Shown in pieces: positions 1 to 10,075 of a DNA stretch of 64,000 bases. This DNA comes from Nitriliruptoraceae bacterium. GTDB lineage: Bacteria > Actinomycetota > Nitriliruptoria > Nitriliruptorales > Nitriliruptoraceae. The stretch lies in assembly GCA_018401275.1 (NCBI GenBank), contig JAGYKW010000002.1, positions 107,940-171,939 on the forward strand. The letters are read 5' to 3'. The notes under the pieces are model-generated. The model made no database searches, was not told the origin of the DNA, and worked only from the letters and a program-made list of their open reading frames with translations. The position numbers and the translations under genes were made by a program. The stretch's first letter is position 1. Each line of letters starts with the position of its first letter.

Positions 1-161
1 CGAAGCTCCTCTTCATCGCGGCCGGGACCGCTTCGTTCCTGCTGTCGGTCTGGCTGTGGTTCGTCGCCGAGGACCGCGAGATGGGCCTCTACGTCGGCCT
101 CTGGGTCCCCTCGCTGTTCTCCCTCGGTGCGCTCGTCGTGTCGTGGGAAGGTGACGCGTGA
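1..161 (+). CDS. C-terminal part of a small membrane protein (partial)
   Basis: The frame enters from the left edge (first whole codon at base 3) and stops at TGA 159-161. The 52 visible residues form a hydrophobic helix (LLFIAAGTASFLLSVWLWF), a short charged turn (AEDREMG) and a second hydrophobic helix, ending SWEGDA. This looks like the last two transmembrane segments of an integral membrane protein. The stop overlaps the GTG start of the next gene (GTGA), so the two are probably translationally coupled. Family not recognised. Confidence 0.6.
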   Translation, partial: KLLFIAAGTASFLLSVWLWFVAEDREMGLYVGLWVPSLFSLGALVVSWEGDA

Positions 162-370
162 GTCAGTCCGCGATCTTCCTCTTCGGGACCGGGGTCTTCT
201 TCCTCGGGGGTCTCGGGCTCGTGCTCGTCGGTCTCGACGCGTTCCGCTCGTGGTCCGAAGCGGACGAGGCGACCGGTGAGTCGGCCTTCCGCGCAGCGGA
301 GCAGGCTCGCGCGGACGTCCGCGCCGAGTCCACGCACGCCGAGTCCACGCACGACCGCGACGCGCGATAG
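158..370 (+). CDS. Small single-pass membrane protein, 70 aa
   Basis: Starts with GTG overlapping the upstream stop by 4 nt, the main reason for choosing this start. Residues 4-28 form one long hydrophobic helix (FLFGTGVFFLGGLGLVLVGL). The remaining ~42 residues are charged (Glu, Arg, Ala, His). The tail contains a repeated AESTH unit made by a 15-bp tandem duplication. It probably forms a membrane pair with the upstream protein. No family recognised; a real gene is supported by the overlap and the transmembrane segment. Confidence 0.5.
   Translation: MSQSAIFLFGTGVFFLGGLGLVLVGLDAFRSWSEADEATGESAFRAAEQARADVRAESTHAESTHDRDAR
323..352 (+). repeat. 15-bp tandem repeat, two exact copies
   Basis: GCCGAGTCCACGCAC occurs twice in succession and adds AESTH twice to the tail of the 70-aa protein. 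It is one of many short tandem duplications in this window. Confidence 0.85.
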
Positions 371-425
371 GCGCGTACGTCACGGCGCGAGATGGAGTCG
401 ACCGTGACCCTTCGGTGCGCCGCGT

Positions 426-854
426 TCAGCCGAGCGCGGCCCGCAGCAGCTCACGCACACGCGTCTCCGTCGCGCGCGTCATCCGAGCGATCGCGAACGC
501 GGTGGGCCACATCGGGCCGTCGTCGAGCCGCGCCGCATCGTTGAACCCGAGCGTCGCGTAGCGCGTGCCGAACTTGCTGCCCACCTGCAGGAAGCACACG
601 ACGGTGCCGTCGAGCGCGTAGGCGGGCATGCCGTACCAGGTGCGTGCATCGAGCTGCGGCGCGGTGCGCGTGATCACGTCGTGCACGCGCTGCGCGAGTG
701 CACGATCGTCCTGCGGCATCGCAGCGATCACGGCGAGGACGTCCGCGAGGTCCGCAGCCCGCTTGTCCTGACCGCGGGCGCGGCTCGCCTGCTTCCTGAC
801 CTCGGCGGCCCGTTCCTTCGCCGCCGCCTGCTCGTCCTTGCTCAGGCCTGCCAT
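426..854 (-). CDS. DUF1801 family protein
   Basis: 142 aa. The DUF1801 (YdhG/Fra-like) fold is indicated by TWYGMPAYALDG, the strand VVCFLQVGSKFGTRYATLGF and the closing AFAIARMTRATETRVRELLRAAL. Members are small cytoplasmic proteins; some are annotated as iron chaperones. The first ~35 residues are a Lys/Arg/Ala helix (MAGLSKDEQAAAKERAAEV). An earlier in-frame start (968) would add 38 Pro/Arg-rich residues, so ATG at 854 was chosen; it has GGAGG 6 nt upstream. No functional link to neighbours is visible. Confidence 0.75.
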   Translation of the reverse strand: MAGLSKDEQAAAKERAAEVRKQASRARGQDKRAADLADVLAVIAAMPQDDRALAQRVHDVITRTAPQLDARTWYGMPAYALDGTVVCFLQVGSKFGTRYATLGFNDAARLDDGPMWPTAFAIARMTRATETRVRELLRAALG

Positions 855-1001
855 GCGTGTCCTCCGGGCCGGATCGGGATGTCCGGAAGGCGGGAGCGGC
901 AGCGTAGAGGAGCGACGTCCGCCGGACCCGGGCTGCGGCTCCGGCTCGGGTGTCGGCTGACGAGTCACCTCCCGGCGTGCTGCGCGATCCGCGCTGACTG
1001 C

Positions 1002-1379
1002 TCAGTCGTCCGCGCTGAGCCAGACGATGCGAGCGTCCGGCTCAGCACCGTCGGTCGCGAGCAGCCGGTCGAGCGTGCGCACCATGGTCCGCACGAACGC
1101 GTCGGGCCGGTGCCTGGGGAACGAGTGGTTCGAGAACAGCACCAGCCCGTGACCGGTCCTTCCGAGGGCGACGAGGTCCCGGTGGATCGGAAGGAAGTGA
1201 CGAGCGTTGTCGGTCACCACAGCACGGCCCTCCTGCGCAGCGGCCGTGAGGACGTCGGTGTCGGGTCGGCCCCGCAGATGCGCGTGCGACGGGTCGTGGA
1301 GCGACACGACGTCATGTCCGCGCGCACGCAGGGCCTCGGCGATGCCAGGTGGACACAGCTCGTCGAGGAGCAGCCTCAT
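1002..1379 (-). CDS. DUF5615 PIN-like toxin
   Basis: 125 aa. It starts LLLDELCPPGIAEALRARGH and continues with DTDVLTAAAQEGRAVVTDNA, the acidic signature of the PIN-like DUF5615 family, which are predicted ribonuclease toxins. Acidic residues in LLLDE, DTD and VTDN probably form the metal site. Its ATG overlaps the stop of the upstream antitoxin gene by 4 nt (1376-1379), a classic antitoxin-toxin operon order. Family identity is strong; RNase activity is inferred from the family. Confidence 0.8.
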   Translation of the reverse strand: MRLLLDELCPPGIAEALRARGHDVVSLHDPSHAHLRGRPDTDVLTAAAQEGRAVVTDNARHFLPIHRDLVALGRTGHGLVLFSNHSFPRHRPDAFVRTMVRTLDRLLATDGAEPDARIVWLSADD

Positions 1380-1798
1380 CCGAGGAGCGCCTGCTCCGCG
1401 TCGTAGCGAGCCCGCTCCTCGGCTGCGACCTCGAGGCGCAGGCGCCGCTGCTCTTCGATCTCGTCGGGGAAGGCTGCGTGGTAGGCGAGCGCGATGCGGA
1501 CCTCCGAGGGATGGATCGACAGCCAGGCGGCGGTCTGGGCGATGCGCTCCTCACCCGTGGCCTCGAGCCCGGTCAGGACCTCGATGACCTCGACGACCTC
1601 CGGGCCGCGTGCGAGCGTCGCGGCGCGCCCGCCGGCACCGGCATCCACGAACACGATGCCGGGGTGTTCCGCCATCCGGAGTCCTTCGTCGATGAGGCGC
1701 GTGGCGAGACTCGCGCTGCGCTCACCCGCTCGGCTCGCGACCCGCTCGAGACGCGTGCGGACGTCGGTGGGGATGCGGAGGCTCGTCGGCTGGCTCAT
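1376..1798 (-). CDS. Antitoxin of the DUF5615 toxin
   Basis: 140 aa. The N-terminal ~45 residues (SLRIPTDVRTRLERVASRAG then ASLATRLIDEGLRM) look like a ribbon-helix-helix DNA-binding domain, as in VapB-like antitoxins. The C-terminal part (VVEVIEVLTGLEATGEERIA, then HPSEVRIALAYHAAFPDEI) resembles the DUF433-like partner segment usually paired with DUF5615 toxins. The frame is open further upstream, but ATG 1798 lies 6 nt after a TACGTT -10-like box, suggesting a leaderless mRNA starting here. Co-transcribed with the toxin and probably autoregulated. Confidence 0.75.
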   Translation of the reverse strand: MSQPTSLRIPTDVRTRLERVASRAGERSASLATRLIDEGLRMAEHPGIVFVDAGAGGRAATLARGPEVVEVIEVLTGLEATGEERIAQTAAWLSIHPSEVRIALAYHAAFPDEIEEQRRLRLEVAAEERARYDAEQALLG

Positions 1799-1804
1799 GC
1801 GGCG

Positions 1805-1810
1805 AACGTA
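1805..1810 (-). promoter_or_regulatory. -10-like box of the antitoxin-toxin operon
   Basis: TACGTT lies 6 nt upstream of the antitoxin ATG (minus strand). That spacing puts the transcription start at or next to the ATG, so the message would be leaderless. No clear -35 is seen. Confidence 0.4.
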
Positions 1811-2040
1811 GCGCAGCGTCCTGCACTGCGCTACGCCAGCCTGCGTGCCTGGGGTGCTGCCGACCGCGCACCCGCGCGACGCTGCCTGCCGAGCACCCGC
1901 GGGACGGCGAGCCTGAGCCCATCGCTGCGCGTCCGGTGCCTCTCGACCGCGTGCAGCGTCCGGCACCGGACCCGGGAATTCTCGGTCGTCACGACCTAGG
2001 CTCGGGATTCCCGGAGGCCACGGCATCCGGTCACCCCATC

Positions 2041-2046
2041 AAGGAG
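2041..2046 (+). promoter_or_regulatory. Shine-Dalgarno site deciding the heliorhodopsin start
   Basis: AAGGAG lies 6 nt before GTG 2053. An in-frame start at 1936 has no such site and would add 39 non-homologous residues. Confidence 0.75.
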
Positions 2047-2052
2047 CTTCGC

Positions 2053-2865
2053 GTGTCACGTACCGACGAACTGCTCTTCCCCGCGATGAGCGCGGAGGCG
2101 ATCGACGCCCGCCTCAAGCGCCTCCGGGTCCAGAACATCATCCTCGGCGTCCTGCACCTGGTGCAGGCGGTCGCCGTCTACAGCCTCAACGAGACCGGCT
2201 TCAAGCTCCCGATCTCCGGCACCTACCCCCAGGGCCCTCCGGGGACCCCCTCCGACCTGCTCCAGATCGGCACCTTCGACATCGGGTTCTGGGTGTTCGC
2301 GTTCCTGGCGATCAGCGCGCTCGCGCACTTCGTCATCGCGTCGCCGTTCTACTTCCCCCGCTACGCGGCCGACATCCGCCGCGGCAAGAACACGGCCCGC
2401 TGGGTCGAGTACTCGGTCTCCTCGACGATCATGGTCCTGCTGATCGCGTCGGTGACCGGCGTCGTCGACGTCGCCGCGTTCATCGGTATCGCGGGGGCGA
2501 ACATCGCGATGATCGCGTTCGGTGACCTGCAGGAGCGCTACCTGCGCCCCGGCGAGTCGCTGCTCCCGTTCTGGCTCGGGACGTGGGTCGGCCTCGCGCC
2601 GTGGCTCGCGATCGCGTTCTACATCCTCGGCATCGGCAACCCCGACCGTGACCTCTCGCAGGTGCCCGGCTTCGTCTGGGGCATCGTGTTCGCGCTGTTC
2701 GCGTTCTTCTTCAGCTTCGGCCTCAACCAGTGGCTGCAGTACAAGCGGATCGGGAAGTGGGCGAACTACTTCCGCGGCGAGACGACCTACATCGTCCTCT
2801 CGCTGGTCGCGAAGTCGCTGCTCGCCTGGCAGGTGTTCGCGAACACGCTCATCCCGCCGGTCTGA
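2053..2865 (+). CDS. Heliorhodopsin (retinal-binding seven-helix photoreceptor)
   Basis: 270 aa from GTG 2053. The diagnostic heliorhodopsin motifs are present: ARWVEYSVSSTIM in helix C with the counterion Glu119, and TTYIVLSLVAKSLLAWQVF in helix G with Lys254 as the Schiff-base lysine. Seven hydrophobic helices are separated by short charged loops (DIRRGKN, LQERYLRPGES, QYKRIGK). The length matches the family. Heliorhodopsins are inverted rhodopsins (N-terminus inside) that bind all-trans retinal, have a slow photocycle and usually lack ion transport; their role is mostly unknown. The gene is monocistronic, and no retinal synthesis gene (blh, crtY) is in the window, so retinal must come from elsewhere. 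Very high confidence on family. Confidence 0.96.
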   Translation: MSRTDELLFPAMSAEAIDARLKRLRVQNIILGVLHLVQAVAVYSLNETGFKLPISGTYPQGPPGTPSDLLQIGTFDIGFWVFAFLAISALAHFVIASPFYFPRYAADIRRGKNTARWVEYSVSSTIMVLLIASVTGVVDVAAFIGIAGANIAMIAFGDLQERYLRPGESLLPFWLGTWVGLAPWLAIAFYILGIGNPDRDLSQVPGFVWGIVFALFAFFFSFGLNQWLQYKRIGKWANYFRGETTYIVLSLVAKSLLAWQVFANTLIPPV

Positions 2866-2935
2866 TCCGCCGGTCGGGACTGCGTGATCCGGCACTTCCG
2901 TCGGACGGTCGAGTCGACGCTCCGGCGGCTTTCCG

Positions 2936-3099
2936 TCATGGGCGCACGCCAGACGTGATCCGCACGTGCGGCTCCTCGCCGAGGACGCGCACCTCGCCGC
3001 TCTCGGCGCGCCGGTAGCCCGCGAGGTCGTGGTCGCGGCAGCAGAGGTACCGCGGGGGCGCGAGCGGCCTTCCGTCTCCGCCGGCGCGGTCATGTGCAC
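2936..3099 (-). pseudogene. Possible small Cys-rich protein gene with a frame change
   Basis: A C-terminal frame reads PLAPPRYLCCRDHDLAGYRR, then ESGEVRVLGEEPHVRITSG and stops at 2936; this looks protein-like but has no start codon of its own. The start MTAPAETEGR lies just upstream in another frame (ATG within 3091-3093, or GTG at 3099). One missing base near 3070 would join them into a ~55-residue protein. It is just downstream of the broken beta-propeller gene on the same strand. Function unknown. It may be a coincidence of coding bias. Confidence 0.3.
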
Positions 3100-3180
3100 G
3101 GCGACCTCGTCCCGGGACCGTGCTGCGTGGACCGATGGTTCGCGCGGCGACTCTGCGTGCGGCGGGGGGCTCGGTGGAGC

Positions 3181-4519
3181 TCAGGTCGGCAGGTGGCAGC
3201 CGAAGATCCCGGTCGGTGCGGCGGTGAACAGGACGGGGCGGCCACGACGAACCGCTCACCGCCCGTCCGGCGGCGCACGCCGATGCCGTGGATGTCGTTG
3301 AGCACCTTGCCGTCGGGGTCCTGCGCCGTCGCCGGGTCCAGTCGTCGGACGAGTGCGCCAGTCTCGGTGTCGATGACCAGGACGCCCGGCGCGCTGCCTC
3401 GTGATACGTGCGGGTCGCCCGAGAGCGGGTTCGGCCCGCGCTGAGTGACGTAGGCGAACCGACCGTCTGGCGAGAAGTCGAGGATGTCCGGAGCGTCGCC
3501 GACCTGCAGTTCACCGATGACCTCGAAGGAGCGTGCATCGATGCGCAGACCGTTGCCGGTGCCGCGGTTCATCTGCCAGAACTCTCGACCGTCGGGGGTC
3601 CGGCGCACGCCGTGGGCGTCGACCCCACCAGAGGTACGAGTGTCGAGCAGATCGAAGGTCGCAGTATCGAAGACGTACCACTCGCCCTCGCCGTCCTCGA
3701 CATCCGCGCCGAACACGCCGGACCAGTTGGCGATCGCTCGGCGGCCGTCTGCGGTAAGCCGATGCCGCAGTTCGCGCGCACGACCTCCGGATCGTAGGCA
3801 TGCACGACTTCGGCCGTAGCCGGGTCGAAGACGAACAGGCCGCCTTGAGCGGTGCCCGGTCCGAGCGTGACCCAGGCGCGGCCGTCGTCGTCGAAGTCGT
3901 GGCACACCGGCGAGAAGGAGGGGTACGTGAATCCGGTGCTCGCGAGCAACGGCTCCACGTCGATCACACGGCCCAGCTCGAACGTCGGGCGCTCTGCCGT
4001 GAGATCGAGTGGGATCTCGATGAGGCGCTTCGCTCCGATGACGGCGACCCAGACGGCGTCGTCGTCGGGGGTCACGGCGGCCATGTGTGTTCCCGGTCCT
4101 GTCTGCAGGACCGCGACGACGACCCGCTCGACCGCATCGAGGACGATGGTCGCGCCACCTGCCGTCGCTGCGACGAACGCGTACCGGTGGTCGCTATCGA
4201 AGTCGATCATGTGCGGAACGGTCCGGCCGGACTCAGGCGCGAACGTGGGGTCGACCGTCCGCAGGGCAGCAGGGCTGACGTCGATCACCGAGACCTGCTG
4301 GTGGTCACTGTCGTAGACGTGGATGCGGTCGGTCCCCTGGTCGAGTGCCCACACTTCGTGGTCGATCGGTCCGCGGCTGGCGATCAGGAACCAGGCCGCG
4401 ACGGCCAGTGCCGCCAGTGCCGAGACAGCGATGAGGATCGTCGTCCGCCGAGGGCGCCGATGATCGGCATGGGTATCGGCCTCAGGCCGCACGGTCGGTA
4501 CGGCGTCGGACTGCGTCAT
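3181..4519 (-). pseudogene. Membrane-anchored YncE/NHL-like beta-propeller protein, frameshifted
   Basis: About 445 aa if two frame changes are repaired. Residues ~27-47 are a signal anchor ([20 protein letters not shown]). The rest has repeated propeller blades with 'D..T..V' strands: DQGTDRIHVYDSDHQQVSV, HMIDFDSDHRYAFVAATAGG, HMAAVTPDDDAVWVAV, VFDTATFDLLDTRTSGGVDA, PDILDFSPDGRFAYVTQRG. It is probably an extracytoplasmic YncE-like propeller of unknown ligand. The frame shifts near 3758 (after CGIG, continuing LTADGRRAIANWSG) and near 3240, where one C appears missing from a C run so that AAPVLFTAAPTGIFGCHLPT ends at TGA 3181. Both are single-base losses without other damage, so sequencing error is as likely as true inactivation. 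Confidence 0.65.
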
Positions 4520-4764
4520 GTTCGACCTCCATCGTCTTCAGAGCGAGGTCCACGATCACCGGGCCGCGGCTGATGTGGCGGCAGGTATCTGGATCCGTGC
4601 GCTGGAGCAGGTCCGGGAACCTACGGATGCAGTGCGCGCGGGGACTGGCTCATCAGGCCGTACCGTGCAAACCCTGTCGAGGTCCTGATTCATCAGCGCT
4701 CTGGCGGACCGATGCTGATGTGGCATCCTGCGGTCTGAAGCGCCGCGATGTCGTCGGAGCCCTG
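4520..4764 (+). other. Non-coding stretch before the DUF255 fragment
   Basis: No convincing gene. It holds the 11-mer GCTGATGTGGC twice (near 4569 and 4713) and a small palindrome CTGATTCATCAG near 4685. It lies just upstream of a duplicated gene fragment and may be recombination debris. Confidence 0.35.
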
Positions 4765-4942
4765 ATGCCCAACCGTCTCGCCGCCTCGACCTCGCCGTAC
4801 CTCCGCCAGCATGCCGAGAACCCGGTCGACTGGCGCGAGTGGAACGAGGAGGCGTTCGCCGAGGCGCGCGAGCGTGACGTCCCGATCTTCCTGTCCGTCG
4901 GCTACTCGGCGTGCCACTGGTGTCACGTGATGGCGCACGAGT
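4755..4942 (+). repeat. 188-bp repeat, second copy at 7954-8141
   Basis: The match starts at CGGAGCCCTG just upstream of the ATG and ends at GCGCACGAGT in both copies. It therefore includes the translation start region as well as the first 59 codons. Same orientation, about 3.2 kb apart, roughly 93 percent identical by eye. Confidence 0.85.
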
Positions 4943-4953
4943 GCGTGGGATAG
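4765..4953 (+). pseudogene. Truncated copy of the DUF255 thioredoxin-domain gene
   Basis: 62 codons starting [20 protein letters not shown], ending after [10 protein letters not shown] with four unrelated residues. The first 59 residues differ from the full-length gene at 7964 at only three positions (E18D, N27G, A32T). Twelve of 177 bases differ; eight differences are synonymous. It covers only the start of the thioredoxin-like domain, including the CxxC-type motif (CHWCH), so it cannot be a working enzyme. The divergence pattern indicates it came from a copy that was under protein-level selection, such as a paralogue or related strain, rather than a fresh duplication. Confidence 0.85.
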
Positions 4954-5645
4954 CGGCTCAGAACGGCTTCAGACGGAACTTCTGAACCGAGGCGCTGCGT
5001 CCTGTACGGCTGGTTCGTGCACCGGATGTGCATCGTCGATGCTCGTGCCGGCAGGCCCACTGAGTTCGGGTCCAGCTCGCTAGGGATACCGAGAGGTTCC
5101 AGGGTCAGCGCGGCGCGGCGATCGCGAGCCAGCTCGTCGCGACCAGCCGGCCGGCCTGGGCACCCGAGTTCGCCCACGTCGACCTCGTCGAACGCGGCGA
5201 ACATCAGGCCGACGATGCACCCGATGAGCCAGCGCAGCGGCAGGTCGTCACGCACCCGTCCCGTCGCCTGCAGCTGCGCGACGTAGATGCCCCATGGGGT
5301 GAACGCCGCCTCCCATCCGGCGGTGACCTCGGGCGCCTCGTGGGCCGGACCGGAGCGGAGGAACGCGGCACGGGTCGAGAGCGGCTGCAGCACCGCCCAC
5401 AGGTCGGCGAGCACGTCGGCCGGCTCGCGCGCGAGTGACCAGTCGATCGCTGCCATGCCGCTGCGCATCCGTGCGAGCGTGTCGACGGCCAGCGCCTCGA
5501 GCAGGTCCTCGCGCGTGGGGTAGCGGTTGTGGAGCGTGGTGCGGCTGATGCCGGCCGCAGCGGCGATCGTGCTCATCGTCGCGTCGGGGCGCCGCAGCAG
5601 CACGTCCGCGGCCGTGTCGAGGATCCACTCGGTTCTGATCACCAT
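4923..5645 (-). CDS. TetR/AcrR family repressor
   Basis: 240 aa from ATG 5645. The N-terminal helix-turn-helix is clear: [20 protein letters not shown] then [19 protein letters not shown]. The C-terminal ligand domain includes [20 protein letters not shown]. Typical relatives end after a motif like [10 protein letters not shown]; here the frame runs ~35 residues further and stops at 4923 inside the duplicated DUF255 fragment, suggesting that the fragment's arrival removed the native stop or terminator. It is divergent from the DUF418 operon, which it probably represses through repeats at 5646-5672. Confidence 0.8.
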   Translation of the reverse strand: MVIRTEWILDTAADVLLRRPDATMSTIAAAAGISRTTLHNRYPTREDLLEALAVDTLARMRSGMAAIDWSLAREPADVLADLWAVLQPLSTRAAFLRSGPAHEAPEVTAGWEAAFTPWGIYVAQLQATGRVRDDLPLRWLIGCIVGLMFAAFDEVDVGELGCPGRPAGRDELARDRRAALTLEPLGIPSELDPNSVGLPARASTMHIRCTNQPYRTQRLGSEVPSEAVLSRYPTHSCAIT

Positions 5646-5672
5646 GTTCAGAACTGTACAGCAGCGTTCAGA
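5646..5672. promoter_or_regulatory. Candidate TetR operator between divergent genes
   Basis: GTTCAGA occurs at 5646-5652 and again at 5666-5672, exactly 20 bp apart, flanking the palindrome CTGTACAG (5654-5661). It abuts the TetR start codon and lies ~45 bp before the DUF418 start, a fitting place for autoregulation and repression. Inferred only from symmetry and position. Confidence 0.4.
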
Positions 5673-5714
5673 TCGAGGGTAGGGTCGTTCGACCTGCTGA
5701 TCGAGGAGCGCACG

Positions 5715-6920
5715 GTGACCGAGTCCCCCGCTGCACCGAGTGCACCGCGCACGCGCGACACGCTGCCGGACCTGCTGCGCGGCGTCGCCCTGCTCGGCAT
5801 CGTCGTCGTCAACGCCCCCTACCTCGGCATCTCCGCCGAGGGGTTCAGCGCCGCATCGGTCGCGAGCACGCTCGACGCGGCCGTCGCGTTCGCGGTCGTC
5901 GCGCTCGCGCAGGGGAAGTTCTACCTGCTGTTCTCGTTCCTGTTCGGCTACAGCCTGTCCTACGTGCTGCGCGACGACCGGCCGCAGGGACGCACGCGCT
6001 ACCGGCGCCGCCTCGTCGTGCTCGCCGTGCTCGGCGTGGCGCACGCGGTGCTGCTGTTCGTCGGCGACATCCTGCTCACCTACGCGCTCCTCGGTGCGCT
6101 GCTGCTGCGCTTCTCGCGCGCGGACGTGCCGCGCCTCGTGCGTGCGTCGCGCATCACGTTCGCGCTCGGCGCGGGACTGCTCGTCGTCGTCCTCGGACTC
6201 GCCGCCGCGTTCCCCGAGCAGGGCGCCGTGGTCGATCCGGCAGCCGCCGCCTACGACGCATCCATGGCGACCGCGACGTTCGCCGAGGCGACCATGCTGC
6301 GCCTCGACGCGCTGCCGACGGTCCTCGGCACCGTCGCGTTCGCGCAGGGTCCGCTCGCGTTCGCCGCGTTCCTCCTCGGCCTGGCCGCCGCACGCCGCCG
6401 GCTGCTCGCCGACCCCGGTGCGCACGTCGACCTGTGGCGTCGCTACACCCGCATCGGCATCGGTGTCGGCCTGCCACTGCAGCTCGTCGCAGCAGCGCTG
6501 CAGGTGAGCGCGATCCGGGCCGGCACGCCGTACGCGACCACCGGAGCGATCGGGGTCATGCTCGGGTTCGTCACGGCGCCGCTGCTCAGCGCCGGCTACC
6601 TCGGGCTGCTCGCCGGACGGCTCGCACGCGACCCGGGGTTGATGCGCTGGGCCTGGCCGGCCGGCCGGATGTCGCTCACCGTCTACCTCGGCCAGTCCGT
6701 GCTGCTCATGCTCGCGTTCAGCGGCACGGGCCTCGGGCTGTTCGGCAGCCTCGGAACCGCCAGTGTCGTCGCCATCGGCATCGGCACGTGGGTGGTGCTC
6801 ACCGTGTTCGCCGCGCTGTGGCTGCGCCGCTCCGACCGCGGGCCGCTCGAGTACGTCGTCGCACGACTCACCACGCCCCGCGTCCGACCGGACGCGGCGC
6901 CGACCGTCATGAAGGGATGA
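5715..6920 (+). CDS. DUF418 (YeiB-like) polytopic membrane protein
   Basis: 401 aa from GTG 5715, with AGGAG 7 nt upstream. It begins RDTLPDLLRGVALLGIVVVN, the characteristic start of YeiB/DUF418 proteins, and ends with SLTVYLGQSVLLML and GPLEYVVARLT, the family's C-terminal signature. About ten transmembrane helices are visible. The family resembles acyltransferase-3-like membrane proteins, but its biochemical role is not established. Its stop overlaps the ATG of the next small gene (ATGA), and it is divergent from a TetR gene, so it heads a regulated three-gene operon. Confidence 0.85.
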   Translation: MTESPAAPSAPRTRDTLPDLLRGVALLGIVVVNAPYLGISAEGFSAASVASTLDAAVAFAVVALAQGKFYLLFSFLFGYSLSYVLRDDRPQGRTRYRRRLVVLAVLGVAHAVLLFVGDILLTYALLGALLLRFSRADVPRLVRASRITFALGAGLLVVVLGLAAAFPEQGAVVDPAAAAYDASMATATFAEATMLRLDALPTVLGTVAFAQGPLAFAAFLLGLAAARRRLLADPGAHVDLWRRYTRIGIGVGLPLQLVAAALQVSAIRAGTPYATTGAIGVMLGFVTAPLLSAGYLGLLAGRLARDPGLMRWAWPAGRMSLTVYLGQSVLLMLAFSGTGLGLFGSLGTASVVAIGIGTWVVLTVFAALWLRRSDRGPLEYVVARLTTPRVRPDAAPTVMKG

Positions 6921-7090
6921 CCGTGACCACGAACCGCATCATCGGGATCGGACTGCTCGCGCTCGTCGCCGTAGCCGCCGTGCTGCTGGTGACCACCGGC
7001 GCCACGACCACCGGCCGGACGTTCGCGCTGGCCGCGCCGGGCCTCGTCGCCGCGCTGGTCGGCGCGATCGTCATGCTGCGGCGACGCTGA
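6917..7090 (+). CDS. 57-aa two-helix membrane protein
   Basis: Starts at ATG 6917 overlapping the DUF418 stop, and its TGA overlaps the next ATG by one base (TGATG), so it is well embedded in the operon. Two hydrophobic helices (IIGIGLLALVAVAAVLLVTT and TFALAAPGLVAALVGAIVML) are joined by a Thr/Gly turn and end in basic LRRR. Probably a small partner of the DUF418 or fasciclin protein. No family recognised. Confidence 0.7.
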   Translation: MTVTTNRIIGIGLLALVAVAAVLLVTTGATTTGRTFALAAPGLVAALVGAIVMLRRR

Positions 7091-7842
7091 TGTCGCGCGC
7101 CACGGGCCTCACCACGACCGGCCTTGTCGCCGTCGCGGCCGTCGTCACCGCCGCGGTGGTCGTGTCGCCGCCGGCCTCCGCGCAGACGGATGCCGAGGCG
7201 TACACGTTCGCCTGCGAGGACGGTGGCGTCGGCCTGCACCTCGTCGACGTGCTCGAGGCGACCGGCGAGCACGGGACCTTTCTCGACCTCATGCAGCGCT
7301 ACGACCCGGAGGGCCTCGCGATCCTCTCCGACGTCGTGCTCGCCGACAAGACGGTGTGGGCGCCGACGGACGCGGCGTTCGACGCGCTCGGTGACACGCT
7401 CACGTCCCTGTCGGACGCGCAGGCGAAGGAGGTCCTCGGCTTCCACATCAGCCCACCACGACGTACGCCCGGTGGTGACTATCCGATCGTGACGCCGCAG
7501 CTGCTGCTCGACGCGGGGGAGATGGAGCACCGCACGCGCACCGGTGTGCTCACCGGATCGGACCAGCGCACGCGCACGACGGCCGACGACGGCGTGCTGC
7601 GCATCGAGGGCATCACGATCGGCAGCACCGCATGGTGCGCGGAGGCGGGCTCGGTGCTCGCCATCGACGGTGTGATCACCGACGTCACGCCACCGTCGCG
7701 TCCCGTGTGGCTGTGGAACCGGCTCGTGCGCATCCTCCTCTACGACGACATCCGGTTCGTCATCTACGCGACCGTGCCCGCCATCGTGATCGGCTCGCTG
7801 GTCAGCGGAGCGGTGCGCCGGCGGGGTCAGCCGGAGACCTGA
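7090..7842 (+). CDS. Secreted/anchored fasciclin (FAS1) domain protein
   Basis: 250 aa. A signal peptide (residues 1-32, ending PPASAQ) is followed by one FAS1-like domain: HLVDVLEATGEHGTFLDLMQ, TVWAPTDAAFDAL, KEVLGFHIS, and the closing GSVLAIDGVITDV. Residues ~215-240 form a C-terminal transmembrane helix (FVIYATVPAIVIGSLVSGAV) with a basic tail, so the domain should be held outside the cell by its C-terminus. FAS1 domains mediate adhesion or ligand binding. Cys residues in FACEDGG and TAWCAEAG could form a disulfide. Last gene of the DUF418 operon. Confidence 0.8.
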   Translation: MSRATGLTTTGLVAVAAVVTAAVVVSPPASAQTDAEAYTFACEDGGVGLHLVDVLEATGEHGTFLDLMQRYDPEGLAILSDVVLADKTVWAPTDAAFDALGDTLTSLSDAQAKEVLGFHISPPRRTPGGDYPIVTPQLLLDAGEMEHRTRTGVLTGSDQRTRTTADDGVLRIEGITIGSTAWCAEAGSVLAIDGVITDVTPPSRPVWLWNRLVRILLYDDIRFVIYATVPAIVIGSLVSGAVRRRGQPET

Positions 7843-7963
7843 ACCGTCGCATCGGTGTCCCGGACAGCCGTTCGATCCGTGAGCGTCATGATCCGTGCTG
7901 CGGGTCTGCGCCCTCCTTGCCGTCTGGCACCCTGAGCGCTCCGCCACCCCGCCCGGAGCCCTG

Positions 7964-10063
<2,100 letters not shown>

Positions 10064-10075
<12 letters not shown>

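Noticed and set aside
2056..3099. A 347-codon minus-strand frame covering the heliorhodopsin gene
   Set aside because: Charged, low-complexity mirror frame; the plus strand encodes a clear seven-helix protein.
4573..4764. Longer N-terminus for the DUF255 fragment
   Set aside because: The upstream 64 codons have no similarity to the full-length gene, and repeat identity starts only 10 bp before ATG 4765.
4923..6425. A 500-residue TetR-containing protein extending across the DUF418 gene
   Set aside because: The extra N-terminal part is antisense to DUF418 and Arg/Glu-rich; the TetR domain starts at ATG 5645.
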